Assembly: GCA_027924585.1 (NCBI GenBank)
Contig: BSBM01000592.1
Location: 6,864,001-6,928,000 of the forward strand
Reading direction: 5' to 3'
Origin: Larix kaempferi
Taxonomy: Eukaryota; Streptophyta; Pinopsida; Pinales; Pinaceae
DNA length: 64,000 nt
Part shown: one piece after another, positions 1-12,656 of the stretch
Numbering within the stretch: position 1 is the first letter of the stretch
How the letters are laid out: every line of letters starts with the position of its first letter
Made by a program: the position numbers and the translations under genes
The notes under the pieces: model-generated
The model's input: only the letters and a program-made list of their open reading frames with translations
Database searches by the model: none
What the model was told of the DNA's origin: nothing

Positions 1-814
1 ATTGAAATTGTTGCGGGGTGAGTACATACAAAAGGTGTTGGAGAGGTTTAGAATGCAGAATGCAAAACCAGTTAGTACACCTTTGGCCATCCATTTCAAT
101 CTAAGTAAGGAAATGTGCCCCAAGACACAGGAAGAGACAGATTACATGTCCAAGATTCCCTATCAATCATCAGTTGGCAGCTTGATGTATGCCATGGTGT
201 GCACAAGACTAGATATTGCACATGCAGTGGGAGTTGTGAGCAGATATATGAACAATCCAGGTAAAGAACATTGGAAAGCAGTACAATGGATTCTCAGGTA
301 TTTGAGAGGTACTACCACTCAGGCATTATGTTTTGGAGGTTCATATACTGTTCTACAGGGATATGTTGATGTAGATATGGTAGGTGACAAGGATAGCAGG
401 AGGAGTACCACATGGTATGTGTTTATTGTAGGTGGAACAACAGTAAGTTGGATATCAAAACTGCAAAAGGTTATTGCACTTTCAACAACGGAAGCAGAGT
501 ATGTTGTTGTTACAGAGGCTAGTAAAGTGATGATTTGGTTGCAGAGGTTTATGGAGGAATTGGGTAAGAAGCATAAGGATAGCAGGTTGTATAGTGACAT
601 CCAGAGTGCCATTCATCTTGCAAAGAACTCAACATTCCATTCCAGGACTAAACATATACATCTCAAGTACCATTTCATACGCTCTGTTCTGGAAGATGAA
701 CTGTTGAAGCTGGAAAAGATACACACTAGCTAAAATCCTGCAGACATGTTCACAAAGGTAGTGACGAGAGAGAAACTGAGTTCCTGCTCGGTTTCAGTTG
801 GCCTTCTAGCATGA
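1..814 (+). pseudogene. Ty1/copia RT C-terminus and RNase H (decayed, left-truncated)
   Basis: This is the 3' end of a copia polyprotein. It runs from the last part of reverse transcriptase into RNase H, which degrades RNA in RNA:DNA hybrids during reverse transcription. Visible copia signatures are SVGSLMYAMVCTRLDIAHAV, the segment YVDVDMVGD (first catalytic region), ALSTTEAEYVV, and the terminal NPADMFTK. The frame is open from the window edge to a TAA at 731-733. It then continues in frame through NPADMFTKVVTREKL to a TGA at 812-814, so one stop codon interrupts the RNase H tail. The start lies outside the window. The polypurine tract and LTR follow directly, as expected for copia gene order. 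The family assignment is secure; activity is unlikely because of the internal stop. Confidence 0.9.
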
Positions 815-888
815 AGGTGAAGATGAGAATTTTTTCGAGTCCAAGGTCCAGCAAGTACAACAACGGTGGAGTAGTTGTGATCAGTCTC

Positions 889-900
889 CAAGTGGGAGAT
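889..900 (+). promoter_or_regulatory. Polypurine tract of copia element
   Basis: The purine-rich stretch AAGTGGGAGA lies immediately before the TGTTGG start of the LTR. This is the normal position of the plus-strand primer for reverse transcription. Confidence 0.7.
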
Positions 901-1402
901 TGTTGGTTGTGGAGCCTGATCTTCCAGTCTCATAGGTGATATTGTCTTAGCCATGCACCCCAGAGGACTGTACACTCATTCCCCAACCTTGGGGTTCGAG
1001 GGCAGCACCCCCGAGAAAATTTTTTGGGGATGTTTTTGCCAACATTTTACGGGCCCATGGTTTTGGGTAACCCGTGGTATTTTCCCATTCTATTTCCCTT
1101 ATAAAAGAAAGACATTGTAATACAGCTAGGGTTGATGTATTAGGTATTATGCATTGTAAATATATTTGAGATCATGAAGAGAGATCGTGAGAGAGTGGGA
1201 AGAGGAAGTGCAGCGGCTATGCAGCAGGTTGTATCCCTTCACTTTGTTGGACGGTATAATAATAAGGACTGGAAATTTCAGTGTGGATGTAGCCCATCTT
1301 GGGTGAACCACGATATATTGGTGTCTCTCTTGTAATGTGTATGTGTGATTATATTTGCATTTTTGTTTATTGTTATTGCTCTGCGATCCTATTTTTCTAA
1401 CA
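901..1402 (+). repeat. 3' LTR of the left-edge copia element
   Basis: The LTR starts TGTTGG and ends CTAACA, short inverted termini typical of copia. It follows the polypurine tract. A TATAAAAG box lies near 1100-1107 inside it. The matching 5' LTR lies left of the window, so neither the target duplication nor LTR divergence can be read. Confidence 0.8.
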
Positions 1403-2529
1403 ATATTAATAAGATGCTTAGTGAATTTATGAGAGTATCATGACCAGTTATTTTATAATGATAGCACAGAGCCTCTGAATGTATTAGGTGTTTGACGTGG
1501 CATGTCTTATCATAATAAGGGCTTATGAAGTAATGCAATGCAATTTGAACTGGTAACAAGACATTCTTGTTAGCACATGATTCAAGGTTGATTCCATGAT
1601 ATCTTATTATCTTGAGAAATGGATACTAATCATTATTCATTGTGGTAAGTGCAATTTGTTCCAGGTAAGCCACTCAAATAAGCCTGATGAGGCTAATCAT
1701 TCTATGATTTCGTGGGAGCCCGTAACCACGAATGAGAATGGATACTATAAATATATTATGGGCTGGGGAAAAATATCAACAATTAACTCTATGCCAGCAG
1801 CTCTTGACTTCTTCCAGAATTCCACGGTTAGAGACACACTCACCGGGAGGGAGGTTTATGTAGAAGGACTTCTGATGCCTGGGGATAGTGCCTTGAGGGT
1901 GTAGGTGGAGGATGTTTAGGCTATCCTTCGAGGTGACTGGGGTATAATGATCCTGATATAAGGATCGAGGTACCGGGAACTAGATTTCATATAGCACCAA
2001 TGAGGCCCAAATTTTGGTTAAATTCTGATGAGGTCGTACTATTACTAGACGTTGGGAGGGTGGAAATTCCGCAGTAACTTCCCGATGAACTTCTGATGCC
2101 TACTTTATGATTCACATACATGCTACAATAGAGGGGTCGTGCCACGGTGAGCGGGACCATCCGAAGTTGGAGGGGAGGTTTATGGAGGTGGTAGATGGTG
2201 ATTCTCAGGGAGAGGGTGAGTAAGGAAAGAGGAAGTATACAAATACACACTTATTATTAGTTAAATGTCTAATGTTCCGTGTGTATGATGCATAATTGTT
2301 GCTATGGTTGCATACTAGAAACATAGGTAAATATTTAAGAGCATGTTGTAACTTAGGGTGTTTGATTGTATTAGTGTAGGTTGGATATTTCTATGTGATG
2401 ACCACACATATAAATCTCTTATCTCCACAATAGTACTAGCTGCCTATATTGTTTATTAATTACTTGATTGATTGGTTAAATATGGTATTTATTGCTTGAG
2501 GATTATAACTTCAGGATGAATTTTCCTGA
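1403..2529. other. Non-coding stretch, possible retrotransposon 3' untranslated region
   Basis: I recognise no protein domain here. A 102-codon open frame at 1596-1904 matches no family I know and has no supporting context. The stretch ends in a polypurine tract and LTR start at 2530-2541, so it may be the 3' internal region of that element. Confidence 0.3.
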
Positions 2530-3050
2530 AAGGGGGAGTATGTAACAACCCCCATTTATGAATACAGAAGTTTCAATATAATATGATATATAAGTAATAT
2601 AATAATAAAATAAGATAAAAAAAGAGAAGTAACGAGAAGTGAAATTTTATTAAAGAAAAAAGAAGAAGAGAAATTTAAACAAGGAATTAAGAAAAGGGGG
2701 AGAAGGGGGAAATAAAAGGAGGGGAGAAGAAGAGAAAGGTTTTTTTTTTGCATTTGCTTGGGAGCCGAGAGAGAGAGAGAGAAGGAGCAGAAGGAGGCTG
2801 TCATCAAGAGGCAAGAAAGGATTCAAGCACTTGCATAGGGTTAATTGTTGGGGGCTTGGGGCCCTCAGCCATTGGCCGGGGATTGGTTGGGTGGAGAGTC
2901 GTCCCCCCACCTTTGGTTGCAGACCGAAGAGCTACCAGACATCTAGGTAAGTAGGTTTCCTCTCGGTGATCCCCAGTTACATTGTTTTATATTTTTCAAA
3001 ATTTGTTTTGTAGGTTTTCTTAAGAATTTGTTTGATTTGATATTCTTTTG
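2530..3050 (+). repeat. Gypsy-type LTR fragment with polypurine tract
   Basis: GAAAGGGGGAGTA at about 2528-2540 is a polypurine tract. It is followed at 2541 by TGTAACAACCCC, a common start of plant LTRs. The LTR-like sequence contains a long purine-rich stretch (about 2640-2800, with a GAGA run). It is cut off near 3050, where LINE reverse transcriptase coding begins. No downstream LTR terminus is visible. Confidence 0.5.
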
Positions 3051-3051
3051 G

Positions 3052-4092
3052 TTTTAGGGTGCCTACACCGGTTTCTTCAAATGTTCCAGAGTTCTGAGAC
3101 ATGTTTCCCTCTATCGCCTCTCGTATTTCTCTTGGTCATGGAAGGACTCAATATACTAATAGCTTCTTCTAAATATGATCAGAAATTGATTGGAGTGAAG
3201 GTATCATCTACTCTTAATCTCTCCACTTAATTTTTGTTGATGACATTCTTCTCTTTGGGGAGGGCACTATCGATGAATGGACAACCTTTTTGGACGTAAC
3301 CCATACCTTCTGTATGGATTCAGGAATGGAGATTATCTAGAAAAATATTTGGTCATCCAAAATGTAGTGGCAGAGAACTCTTTGGTCCCTATCCTACAAC
3401 GACTGCCATACAAAGTGGTAGAGCTCTCGGTTGGTTTTAATTACCTTGTTTTTTCCTTAAATCCTAACAATTATAGAAAGGTGGAACGGGTTTGTCTCAT
3501 TCATAGGTTGGATAAAAGGATTACTAATTGGATTTATAAATGTATTTATCTTGGTGGGTGCCTCATTATGGCTAAATCGGTCTTAGAAAGTCTTACAATT
3601 TATTGGATCACCCTGTTGGATATTCCTAAGTCTATTTTGAATTCTTTCAAGAAGAAATTATACAACTTCCTATGGTCTGGAAATTATTCACATTCAAAAA
3701 TGCATCTCTCCCATTAGGATTTGTTAGCGAGACCCAAAGAGGCTGGTGGATGGGGGTTACGTAACTTAAGCTGGTTTAGTGAAGCTTTAAGATTGAAAAT
3801 CCCGCACATAGTCCTTGTTGGTGAAGGAATCTGGAATGATCTTATTGTGGGTAAATAACTTAAGGGGATTCCAGCTATGTATTGGATCAAAGAGACTACA
3901 TTGAAGTTTCGATAGGCCTCACTGCTTTGGAAAGGGGTTATGATAGTTTCAAAATGGTTACAGGATGGCTTGTTGTGGAAAATTGGAGATGGTCGGATGT
4001 TTTCTTGGAGCATACTCCTTCATTGGAGATGTTGGTTCCTCTCGGTTATCAAATGGGCTCTTCTCTCATCTTCATATTTAGGTATATTTAGA
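3052..4092 (+). pseudogene. LINE reverse transcriptase, central and C-terminal part
   Basis: The pieces read LSPLVFLLVMEG, then the catalytic box FVDDILLFGEG (FVDD at 3233-3244, equivalent to the canonical F/YADD), then the thumb-like region with GGCLIMAKSVLESL and LARPKEAGGWGLRNL. The reading frame changes several times (around 3230, 3715 and 3860). The enzyme would copy the LINE RNA at a nicked target; this copy cannot make it. Confidence 0.8.
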
Positions 4093-4540
4093 ATGGATCA
4101 TCTCAATAAGGTAGTGGAATATTCTTCTTATTGGCTCACAAAACTAGATTTGGGACTTGCTGGTCCTATTGTAGAGGGGTGGTCATTGTTAATATCTCAA
4201 CTCAATCACCTTGGCATCAAGCTTTGGGACAAGCCAGATCAGTTGGTTTGGTTTCCTAATAATTTGTCATGTCAACTATCTATTAAAAGTGGGTATGAAT
4301 ACATATCCTCCTCTCATTCAAATTCTGGTTCTCCTTGGTGGTTAAAATATTTATGGAAACTCTCTTTCCCTCTCAAAATTCAATGTTTTTCCTGGTGTTG
4401 CTTGGAGAATCACATCCTTACATGGGAACATTTAGTCAAGAGGGAATTCATTGGGCCAAGTCTCTCTGTTCTTTGCAAAAAAGAAAATGAGACTCTGCAA
4501 CATATGTTCAATGATTGCCCTGTTATCCGTAAGGTCTAGG
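4093..4540 (+). pseudogene. LINE zinc-binding RT-associated domain (zf-RVT type)
   Basis: The frame spanning 3940-4539 encodes the region downstream of RT typical of plant LINEs. It contains SIKSGYEYI, WKLSFPLKIQCFSWCCLENH and CKKENETLQHMFNDCPV, which matches the C..E...H...C pattern of zf-RVT. It ends at a TAG. Confidence 0.7.
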
Positions 4541-4825
4541 AGGACATCTCATTCTATCTAAAGACTCATATAATTTGTCCCTCAGGTGATCTTGTGGCTA
4601 ACTGGTCCACTTGGTATAAGAAGGATCCAAAATTCAGATCGCTTCCTTTGACTATCTGCTGGTTTATATGGAAAATGAGAAATGAGGTGATCTTTGAGGA
4701 TAAACCAATCTATTTGAATATTATAACAAATAAAAGAATTGGTATGTTTAAAGACTACTACAAAAAAAGATATACAATGTTTCAAAGACTATTGTGGAAC
4801 CGATCTTCCCAAGGAATTTGGTTCA

Positions 4826-5210
4826 TTTAATGGCATAGAGACAAAGGATGGCAGTGGGGCAGGTATGATCATCCAAATTGATGAGAATAGCATATTTTCG
4901 CTATGGATGGGATGTGGTCAAGGAACGATAACATAGTGAAATTACTGGCCTTATGGGGAATTCTCAGTGTTGCTAAAATCAAATCCATTAATTTGGAATG
5001 GTTATATGGAGATTCGAAGATTATGTTGACTGGAGCAGGAATGTTTTAACTTTGCAGGTGGATCTTCTTTCTCATTGGTGTGACAGGGTGAAGGATCTAT
5101 TGTGTGACTTCTGAACATGCAGATTTCACACATTCTTAGGCGTTTCAACCTGGAAGTAGACATAATGTCTAAGAAAGGAATTGATTGTGCATAAGGCATT
5201 CTGTTCTTTG
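4826..5210 (+). pseudogene. LINE RNase H domain (decayed)
   Basis: Across two frames, pieces read DGSGAGMIIQIDENS, then LLALWGILSVAKIKSINLEW and YGDSKIML. This is the order of an RVT_3-type RNase H carried by plant L1 elements. Stops and frameshifts disrupt it. Confidence 0.6.
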
Positions 5211-5715
5211 AAAAACATATTTATTTTTTCATAACTAGATCTGGATCTATCAGATTATATTAGTTTCACTAAATTTACATATTTAGAAGGCTGATGGTAC
5301 TGTTTTGGACTACTTGTGAAGTAATTTTGTTTGATATTCTTCTTGCTTGCACAGTCTTGAAATGTATCTGTTTGAACAACAGTTTGTCTGTAACATCATG
5401 CTATTGATGCCATTTTAATGGTGCCATTGCTGGTTTATTGGGGACTGTCGTTTTTTTGGTGGATTCTCTCCTTTTTTGCAAAGGTTTAAAATGTTTTGGT
5501 TCGAACATCAGATAGTATGTTACAACATGATTTTGGTGTCATGTATTGGTTTCAATGTTGGTGACATAACCAATTTTTATTTTTAGGTTTTGAACTATGT
5601 TTTGATCTCCATAGACTATGGTCTCGTTGGATTTCAGGCCCAATCAGGCTCATTGATGTAACTTTGATTTCTCCTTGGAACAACAAGTTGCAATTTCTTT
5701 TCGCATGAAAAAAAG

Positions 5716-7294
5716 GCTAAATAAATTTAGCAGAGCCAAACAAAAAATCCTCTATTATGGTTCAAAGGTTCATATACTGTAGCTTGCAAGATGAAACATA
5801 TATTTACAGTCATCCAAAAGGAGGAATTGTTATTCCAAAATATAAAAATCCCTACACTTTTTCACATTTTGACCAACTAGCAAAATGCAAAAAAATATAT
5901 TTAAAAAGGAGGCTAACTGCTGGAATCACTATCTACTCCTTGCTCGACATAGAGAACATCATCTTCATCTTAATCATTGTTAGAACTGTTGGCGGTGTCA
6001 ACCAAATCCTCGTCATCATTAACAGCCTCAACATCATAAGAATATTCTTCCATATTCACATATGAATCATCTTCTTTATCAATATCATCATCCTAGGTAG
6101 TGTTTTCTTTTGCATCATCTTCATTATCAACATGGTCATCCTAGGCACCACTAGAAATTTCTTTATCTTCATCACTATCAGCAACAAGGTTTATATGCAT
6201 ACCCTTCGATCCATATTTCGAGCTAGAGGGGATATGGAATGGATGAAGAACTGAAGTACTATCACCATTATTAAAATTGAAATTTTCATCATTTTTAGAA
6301 AAATCACCCACAATTAAGTCTTCATTCTTTGACACAAGAATCACTATTTCTCTCAGTTTATTGTCATAGGCCCTAACAACCACTTGGATACTTGTGAAAC
6401 GAGCTTCCATATTATCATTAATTTGATGAGATAACTATTCAATTTGGTGCAGATGGTTGTCTATTGAACAAATTCGATAAGATCCTCCATACGGTCTCTC
6501 ATCCATTTCAAATGAGTTCAGAAATCCTGAATACTAGCATTGGCTGCATTGATTTTCTTAGAGAGGACCTCTAATTTCTTTTCAATATCCATATTAATAA
6601 TTTTAACGCAATTCCAATTGGTATTGAAAATGCCAAAGCCACATCTAACAGGATAGGGGTAATAGAGCATAAAATACAGGGAGGCCTTTCCAAAAGAGAT
6701 AGTGCACACGACCTAGCCAAATCTTAGAGATAGAGGGTTGAAAGAACAACAAGAGGGAAAACCAAGATTTTCCTCTCTAACTAGGGAATAACTACTAACA
6801 ACAAGCATGACAAAACCCAAACTAGAATTATCCACCAGAAAATCCAAAAGACCCGCATCCCAAACTTGCCAAATAAGGAAAAAGACCAGATCCGCAATGA
6901 AATACTTCAGAAAGGTTGGCGGATAAACCATAATGACTGTCTACTTTAGCTAAGGAGAAGGAAAATGAACCTGCATCCTTCACCACCATATGAACAGGTA
7001 CTCTAGAAACGCATTGAAACATAGTCTTTCTCGCAGCTAGCAGAATGCCAAGCCTTCACAAAACTCCAACACATTATACCGTCGATACCACCACATGGGA
7101 GAACATTATGGTTATAGAGCCCAACGAACCAAATCACATTAATGGCCTTGCGGTCATAGTTAATGTGACTGACATCACCGCACTCAGGAGGATCATTCCC
7201 TGAGCCATTCTCCTTTTCAAGTAAGTTGTGATAACAAGTGTTGTTATCCATCCTAGAGTGAAGAACAAACATCATAAGAGTGACTAAGCAAACC
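5716..7294 (-). other. Probable 3' UTR or flank of the minus-strand LINE
   Basis: I recognise no domain here. The stretch lies downstream (on the minus strand) of a LINE RNase H that ends at 7295, so part of it is probably its 3' UTR. The left boundary cannot be placed: no T-run on the plus strand marks a poly(A) tail. The short minus-strand open frames at 6141-6410 and 7003-7329 have no recognisable product. Confidence 0.35.
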
Positions 7295-7676
7295 TTAAGG
7301 GATCCAATAATGCTGAGTTGGTTCTCCATTTTCAGTTAAACCTCCTCGAGGGAGATGAGAAGCTTGGTTAGCAAGGCCATCTGCTAATGAATTAAGATTT
7401 TTTTAACATGAAAAAATTAATCGATTGAAATTGGGAAAGAATACCCAAGATACGATTATGAAGACGCCCAACAATTAGGTCCGTAATTTCTTGATGCTTC
7501 CTAGTTTGTGAAAGGATAAGCAGAGAGTTACCTATCACAACTAGGGAGCGAACTCTAACTTCAAGAGTCAACTTCAATCCTAGTAACAAATCAAAATGTT
7601 TTGTCTGATTATTGGTACCATTCCCTATACCACAAGCATAGGTCTTAACTATATTTCTTCCAAGAGAAAAAAGCAT
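7295..7676 (-). pseudogene. LINE RNase H C-terminal fragment, minus strand
   Basis: The minus strand encodes ACGIGNGTNNQTKHFDLLLG, then VRVRSLVVIGNSLLIL and SQFQSINFFM. After a one-base frame change it gives NSLADGLANQASHLPRGG, ending at a TAA at 7295-7297. This is the pattern of a plant LINE RVT_3 RNase H. One normally acidic position (GNS for GDS) is altered. It is a second LINE, opposite in orientation to the one at 3052-5715. Confidence 0.75.
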
Positions 7677-7689
7677 CCCTCCCGCACCT

Positions 7690-10600
7690 GCCTCCCCATA
7701 ATAAGATATATTTTATTATTATAAGTATTATAGAATAGTTAAAGATGAATTCTCTAAAACATCTATTTAGTTAAATAAAAACATTATCAATTGACAAAAA
7801 AACAGAAAAATCAATTTAGTTAAATAAAGACATTATCAATTGGAAAAAAAATTAAAAACTAGATTTATAAGATTTCCCTTTATCTTAACACTTCCTAATT
7901 TAATAATGATTTTTTTTTTTTTTGAGGATTTGAGTTATAACCTTGCTGTGTAAGCGATCACTAATTTGATAAAGGCACATGAATTTCATGGTCAAAATAA
8001 ATCACATGCTTCTAACATAGCTTTTCTTATAATGACACAAATACGATCTCCATAGTGTTAGAAAATTAGATTTCTATAGACGTTTTTAGGGATTTAATAA
8101 ATTGAAAAGTAAGAAATACTAATTTGATAATGACACATGAATTTCATACTCGAATTATTTAGACTCATAACATTGCTTTTACATTGGTACAACCTTCACC
8201 TCCCCCACAATATAATAAATCATGTTTCTATATATGTTTGAAGGGTTATAGTAAATCATCTTGATATATTAATATTGTAAATATCATTTTTGATGGTTAT
8301 TGACCATAAAAAATTGCTTGTAATATGTTTATGATTATTTGCAGTGGTATCAATAAGACAAAGGAAGATTGCATTAGTGTAAGTTTTACACTTATGGAGA
8401 GAAGTAAAGTATACATATTATTTTAAGCAAAACAAAGCTTACACCAAAATATTCACATATAATACATAAAGATTTACCTTGGAAACCCTTAACCAAGAAA
8501 ACTAGCAAAACTTAGAGATGCACCTCTTATTTTATCATATTGATTATTAATCACTCACAATACAAATATAGGTATTCCGCAACATCCAAAATCCTAATCC
8601 GTTAACCCAAATTAGAAAATCGACTCTAATTCCTTAACCGAGATTAAATTACATATTTTAGAAAGACCCCAAATATAGGCCCAAAAAGTTCGAACTCGCT
8701 TTGCTCGTATCGGATTGAATTCTCAATGTATCAAGCCTCATAGTAGGGCTCATCCTTAGGAGAAAAGTATTTGTCGCTTGTAATGTTAAAAATAATATTA
8801 TTGTAATATTCATAGTTTTGATTTGCAATATATTAAATTAAATAATGTAAATATGTTAATATGGATTCCTAATGCGGAGTGCAAGGCTAAGGTTGGAGTA
8901 GTGAATGGCTAGGCATGTATAATGTATGATGGACCAAGTGGTTAGCTTGTCATGGTAATTCGAAAACTACATAACTATTATGTTGGAATATTAATAAAAG
9001 TGGTTTAAAAATTACTGTGTAAATAGCACTAGAGGGATTATGATTTCATAGAGGAGAAGAGAAAAGGGTGCCTATGGAAGATTGAATCTACTATTGTCAA
9101 GTGTCATCCTTAGAAATCATTTTGTTTCCATGTGCTTTAAATGAGACAATTGCTTCCTTTTGATTGATTAAATCTAATCATTAAAGCATGCATGAGGTTG
9201 GTGAGAAATGTCTCCTCATGTAGTTATGGAAACATGGGATGGATATACTTCTATGCCAGTCGTAAGATTCCTATTCTATGGTTAGAGGCTATGTCAATTA
9301 TATTTTCACATCCTCTCATCTCTTTTGGAGTCTACCACTCATTCTCATGTAGATTTTTACATTACGTAGAGTTTTTTCATGCTATTATTTCCATTGCCAT
9401 TACCATATACCAAATTATGAAACAACCATAAATTCGAATTGTGAAGGGAAATTGCAAACATCAGGAAAAAAAAAAAATTGTTGTAGGTGAGCATAGAAGT
9501 TGGGAAAGATAGGAGCATTTATTTGTTATGTTTTTCTACTCCTGAATGCTTGATAAGCCATGAATTAGTGTTATAGGAGGTTCACCAATAACATACAACA
9601 TGTTGGACACTTTCTACACAAATTGATAAGCACTGTAAGGATTTGATTTCTTGAGAGAATTGTAGAGCAGCGAAGGGAAATGCATTGCTTGTGTTGTGTG
9701 GAGCAATAGAAGAGAGTGCCATGGCTGAGATGGCTAAGTGAGAGAAAATTAGTTGTGGGTTGAGAAAGAAGCTTGTAGTTGTTTCCGTAGTTATAGGCAG
9801 AAATCAAAGTTTGCACATGAGGTGTTTGACAAAAACATTCTATGAAAATCGTGGTTTTAGTTAATAAATGACGTTTTAATGGAACTTGGGTATTAAATCT
9901 ATGATCTACCAATATGAATGCTAGATTGGCTGAGGAAATTTTGGGAAAACTTCAAAAATTGTAGAGTTATTAGTGGAAAATTTTTATTTTGTTTTGTAAC
10001 AAAAATTTCCAGGTTGGCGAAAAAAGGTAGGCATAATTTTGTAATAAGCTTCCGTTGCCAAAATTAAAATTTTACATTATTGTGAAAATTTAAGATGTGC
10101 CCCACCCATGCCATGTTGATGAAAGTGTGATGTGGAGGATCCATGTGGACATGGGGTATGCCGTGGACTAGCCACATCGGATGGATGCACGTTTGGAAAG
10201 ATCAAAACAAGGTTGAGCGTTGAATTGGCATCCAAGAGGACCTGAGTGGACAAGATTAAATCATGGTCTACCACGAATGGATCATATCGAGTCAAGCAGT
10301 TTCCGTCGTTATATTTACACCATTCATGCCACTAGAGGTGCTCATACCTTAACCATACATACATGCACATGGATGGTTTAGATTCATCAAGCAAGTTGGA
10401 ACGACATGATAGATGCCAGTGCATGGATGGTTCAGTTTCATCGAGTATGTGTGGGCGATGTGATCGTGATTGTTTGCATGCGAAAATATGATTGTACCTT
10501 ATATTGAGGGGTACTTGCACGAATGGTTGAGATTTAATTTGGTTCCATGGAGGGGATAGAGATATAACCATTTACAGGGAGGATGGTTTGTGCACGTGAT

Positions 10601-11830
10601 GACCCATAGAGGAATCCAATGTTGAGAAACCACTTATCATTAACCGAAAAACCATTTATGGTAAGGAAAAAGGTCACGATGATATGACAGAGACATGGAA
10701 GAACATGGGTGCACTCGTTAATGACACATAGGACCCTACTGCCACATGGGAAGCCATGTGCCATGCCAAGTTAACATCTTGGCACTTCAGTAGTACAAAA
10801 AGTTAAAAAACGTTTGGAGCCTAAAATTTTTTTGGTCACAGCAAGAGAAACTTAGCTCAGAATTCGATGAAACATAAGGCATTTCGACTCTATTGGAGAA
10901 TGATACAGAATTTCCTATGATATGCATGGGGCCATTTTGCTCCAATTTTACATAAATTTTGAAATAGTGGTTTTTAAAGACCAATACCTAGTGACCTAAC
11001 AGGGGCCCTGTTCTGGCTGAAATTGTTATGGTGTAGTTGTGGTGTAGACACAGATAAATTTGGTGTCTTATGGCCAAATTCCAAAAGTTGTGAATCCTAG
11101 GAGCGAAAGAAGGTTGAATTCCATTATTCCAAGGCATTATTAGGGGATTTTGAAAAACTTGGAGGAGGTAAAAGTGACTCTAGATGTCAAACCAAAAAAA
11201 TTTATGAACTTCATTTTACCTAATTATCAAAATGAACAACTTTGATTAGAAGAAGTTTTTCTAGAAATTTTTAATTTGAGAGAATAATTTCTGGAAAATA
11301 AATCAACTCTAAAGAATATGCAAAAGTTAAAAGTAGTAAATTTCAGAAATGTATAGAAATTGACTGAAGAATCAGATTAGAGATCTGAACGTTGTTGAGT
11401 AATTATTGTCATGAGTATTATCAATACTCTATATAATTTTTTTTCTTTCGATTATCTCTATATTTTATTCTACAGGTGGTTGAAGTTGGTCTTTAAAGCT
11501 AAATGCACTTGCAAGAACAGTGTAAAATTGGACAAAATTGACCATAGGGGAACAAATGTACACAATAAGATTCTCAAAGGGCGATTTAAACATTTCAAAA
11601 ATCAAATTGAAAATTAAATGTATCCATAATTTGACAAAAACTGTTAATATGAATAGTTCCTAGAATGCATGGAAATTTATTTTATGATTTTCTAAGATTT
11701 TAATTAAGCTAACAAGTGTGCTTATATGAACATTTTTCTAGTTACAATATCATATTAGTAACGGTTAAGGGTTAACATTCAATATAGTGTAATTTAGAAA
11801 TCCTTGATCTTGGTTGGGCCAAGAAAACCA
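7690..11830. other. AT-rich stretch without recognisable genes
   Basis: There are only short open frames without domain signatures. A weak imperfect repeat of about 57 bp (around 10364 and 10421, both containing CATGGATGGTT) lies in a somewhat less AT-rich section. That section may be the decayed LTR or leader of the gypsy element whose gag piece starts at 11836. No LTR termini were identifiable. Confidence 0.4.
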
Positions 11831-11835
11831 TCATC

Positions 11836-12100
11836 ATGGATGATGCACACGATTCTTATGAAACCGTGACAAATGTCATGGTAGAAAATATACATGTTGA
11901 GAATGTGGAGACATGATCTAATGTTCACCCCCAAGATATTGCAGAAACCATTGGAAGTCTAAAAGTGGAATTACAAAGTTGTAGAGCAGATAATGAGAGG
12001 TTGATTAGAGTTCAGGAAGAACATAACTAATTGAATGCAACCATTCTCCAAATCTTAACAAACATTCAAAGGAATATTCACCATGATCAAAATTTGTGAA
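11836..12100 (+). pseudogene. Gypsy-type gag N-terminal remnant
   Basis: An ATG at 11836 begins a frame with two internal stops that reads as a coiled-coil-like leader, DIAETIGSLKVELQSC then RADNERLIRVQEEHN and ATILQILTNIQRN. This resembles the start of plant gypsy gag proteins. The downstream gag and most of pol are absent. A gypsy RT/RNase H piece reappears at 17579 beyond the copia element. The assignment rests on style and context, not on a diagnostic motif. Confidence 0.45.
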
Positions 12101-12117
12101 ATGAGGAAAGGAGTGGG

Positions 12118-12644
12118 AGTATACTCTTGATATCCATTGTTATATTCACCATGATCAACATTATGTCAGAATCTATCCACAATATTATGTAAAAGAGTAA
12201 TACATTATATCCCATATTCATTATGGTAAAGTATACTCTTGATATCCATTGTTATATAAAGAGGTGTTATTATGGAGAATTATATTATCCCACATGCAAT
12301 ATGTGAGAGTAATTCGTCCACATCTCTTGGTATATAATAGGGTCAAGGGAGTCACATCATATATAATTCCATCAATCCATCATACTATCACAACACATTC
12401 TATTGTGCTCACAAGTTTTTTGCTATATTGTATTGGGGTTATTTGGAGTTGCTCTCTTTGTAAGATTGAAGGAGATTTTTGGAGATAATAGAAGACAACC
12501 TTCCCGTGGATGTATCCCAATTGGGTGAATCACATATATCTGGTGTATTCTTTTCCTTTTTCTCTTTCTGTTCTTTATTTATGTTGATATGTTATTGGTT
12601 GCTTAGATAGGTAAGCTAGTTTAGCTAGATCTATAAATCTGACA
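12118..12644 (+). repeat. 5' LTR of copia element, rearranged at its start
   Basis: The 3' part ends CTGACA directly before the primer site. The segment from 12161 matches the 3' LTR from about 17490. The expected TGTTGGAATATATT start is missing. Instead a 28-bp piece (AGTATACTCTTGATATCCAT...) occurs at 12118-12145 and again at 12232-12259. A TATATAAAG box lies at 12253-12261. Confidence 0.7.
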
Positions 12645-12656
12645 TGGTATCAGAGC
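12645..12656 (+). promoter_or_regulatory. Primer-binding site, initiator Met-tRNA
   Basis: TGGTATCAGAGC directly follows the LTR end. This is the classic plant copia primer-binding site complementary to the 3' end of initiator Met-tRNA. Confidence 0.9.

Larger units (their letters stand above)
3052..5715 (+). mobile_element. 5'-truncated L1-type plant LINE
   Basis: This is a non-LTR retrotransposon fragment in plus orientation. It starts inside the reverse transcriptase (FFKCSRVLR, then LSPLVFLLVMEG) and continues through the rest of RT, a zinc-binding RT-associated domain and an RNase H domain. It ends in a long 3' UTR and an A-rich tail near 5705-5715. Loss of the endonuclease and early RT is typical 5' truncation of target-primed insertion. 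Multiple stops and frameshifts show it is old. It may have inserted into the LTR at 2541-3050; target duplications were not identifiable. Confidence 0.8.

Noticed and set aside
1596-1904. 102-codon ORF as a possible host gene
   Set aside because: No domain, no splice partners, and it sits between two retrotransposon ends. Kept only as an unassigned open frame in the region entry.
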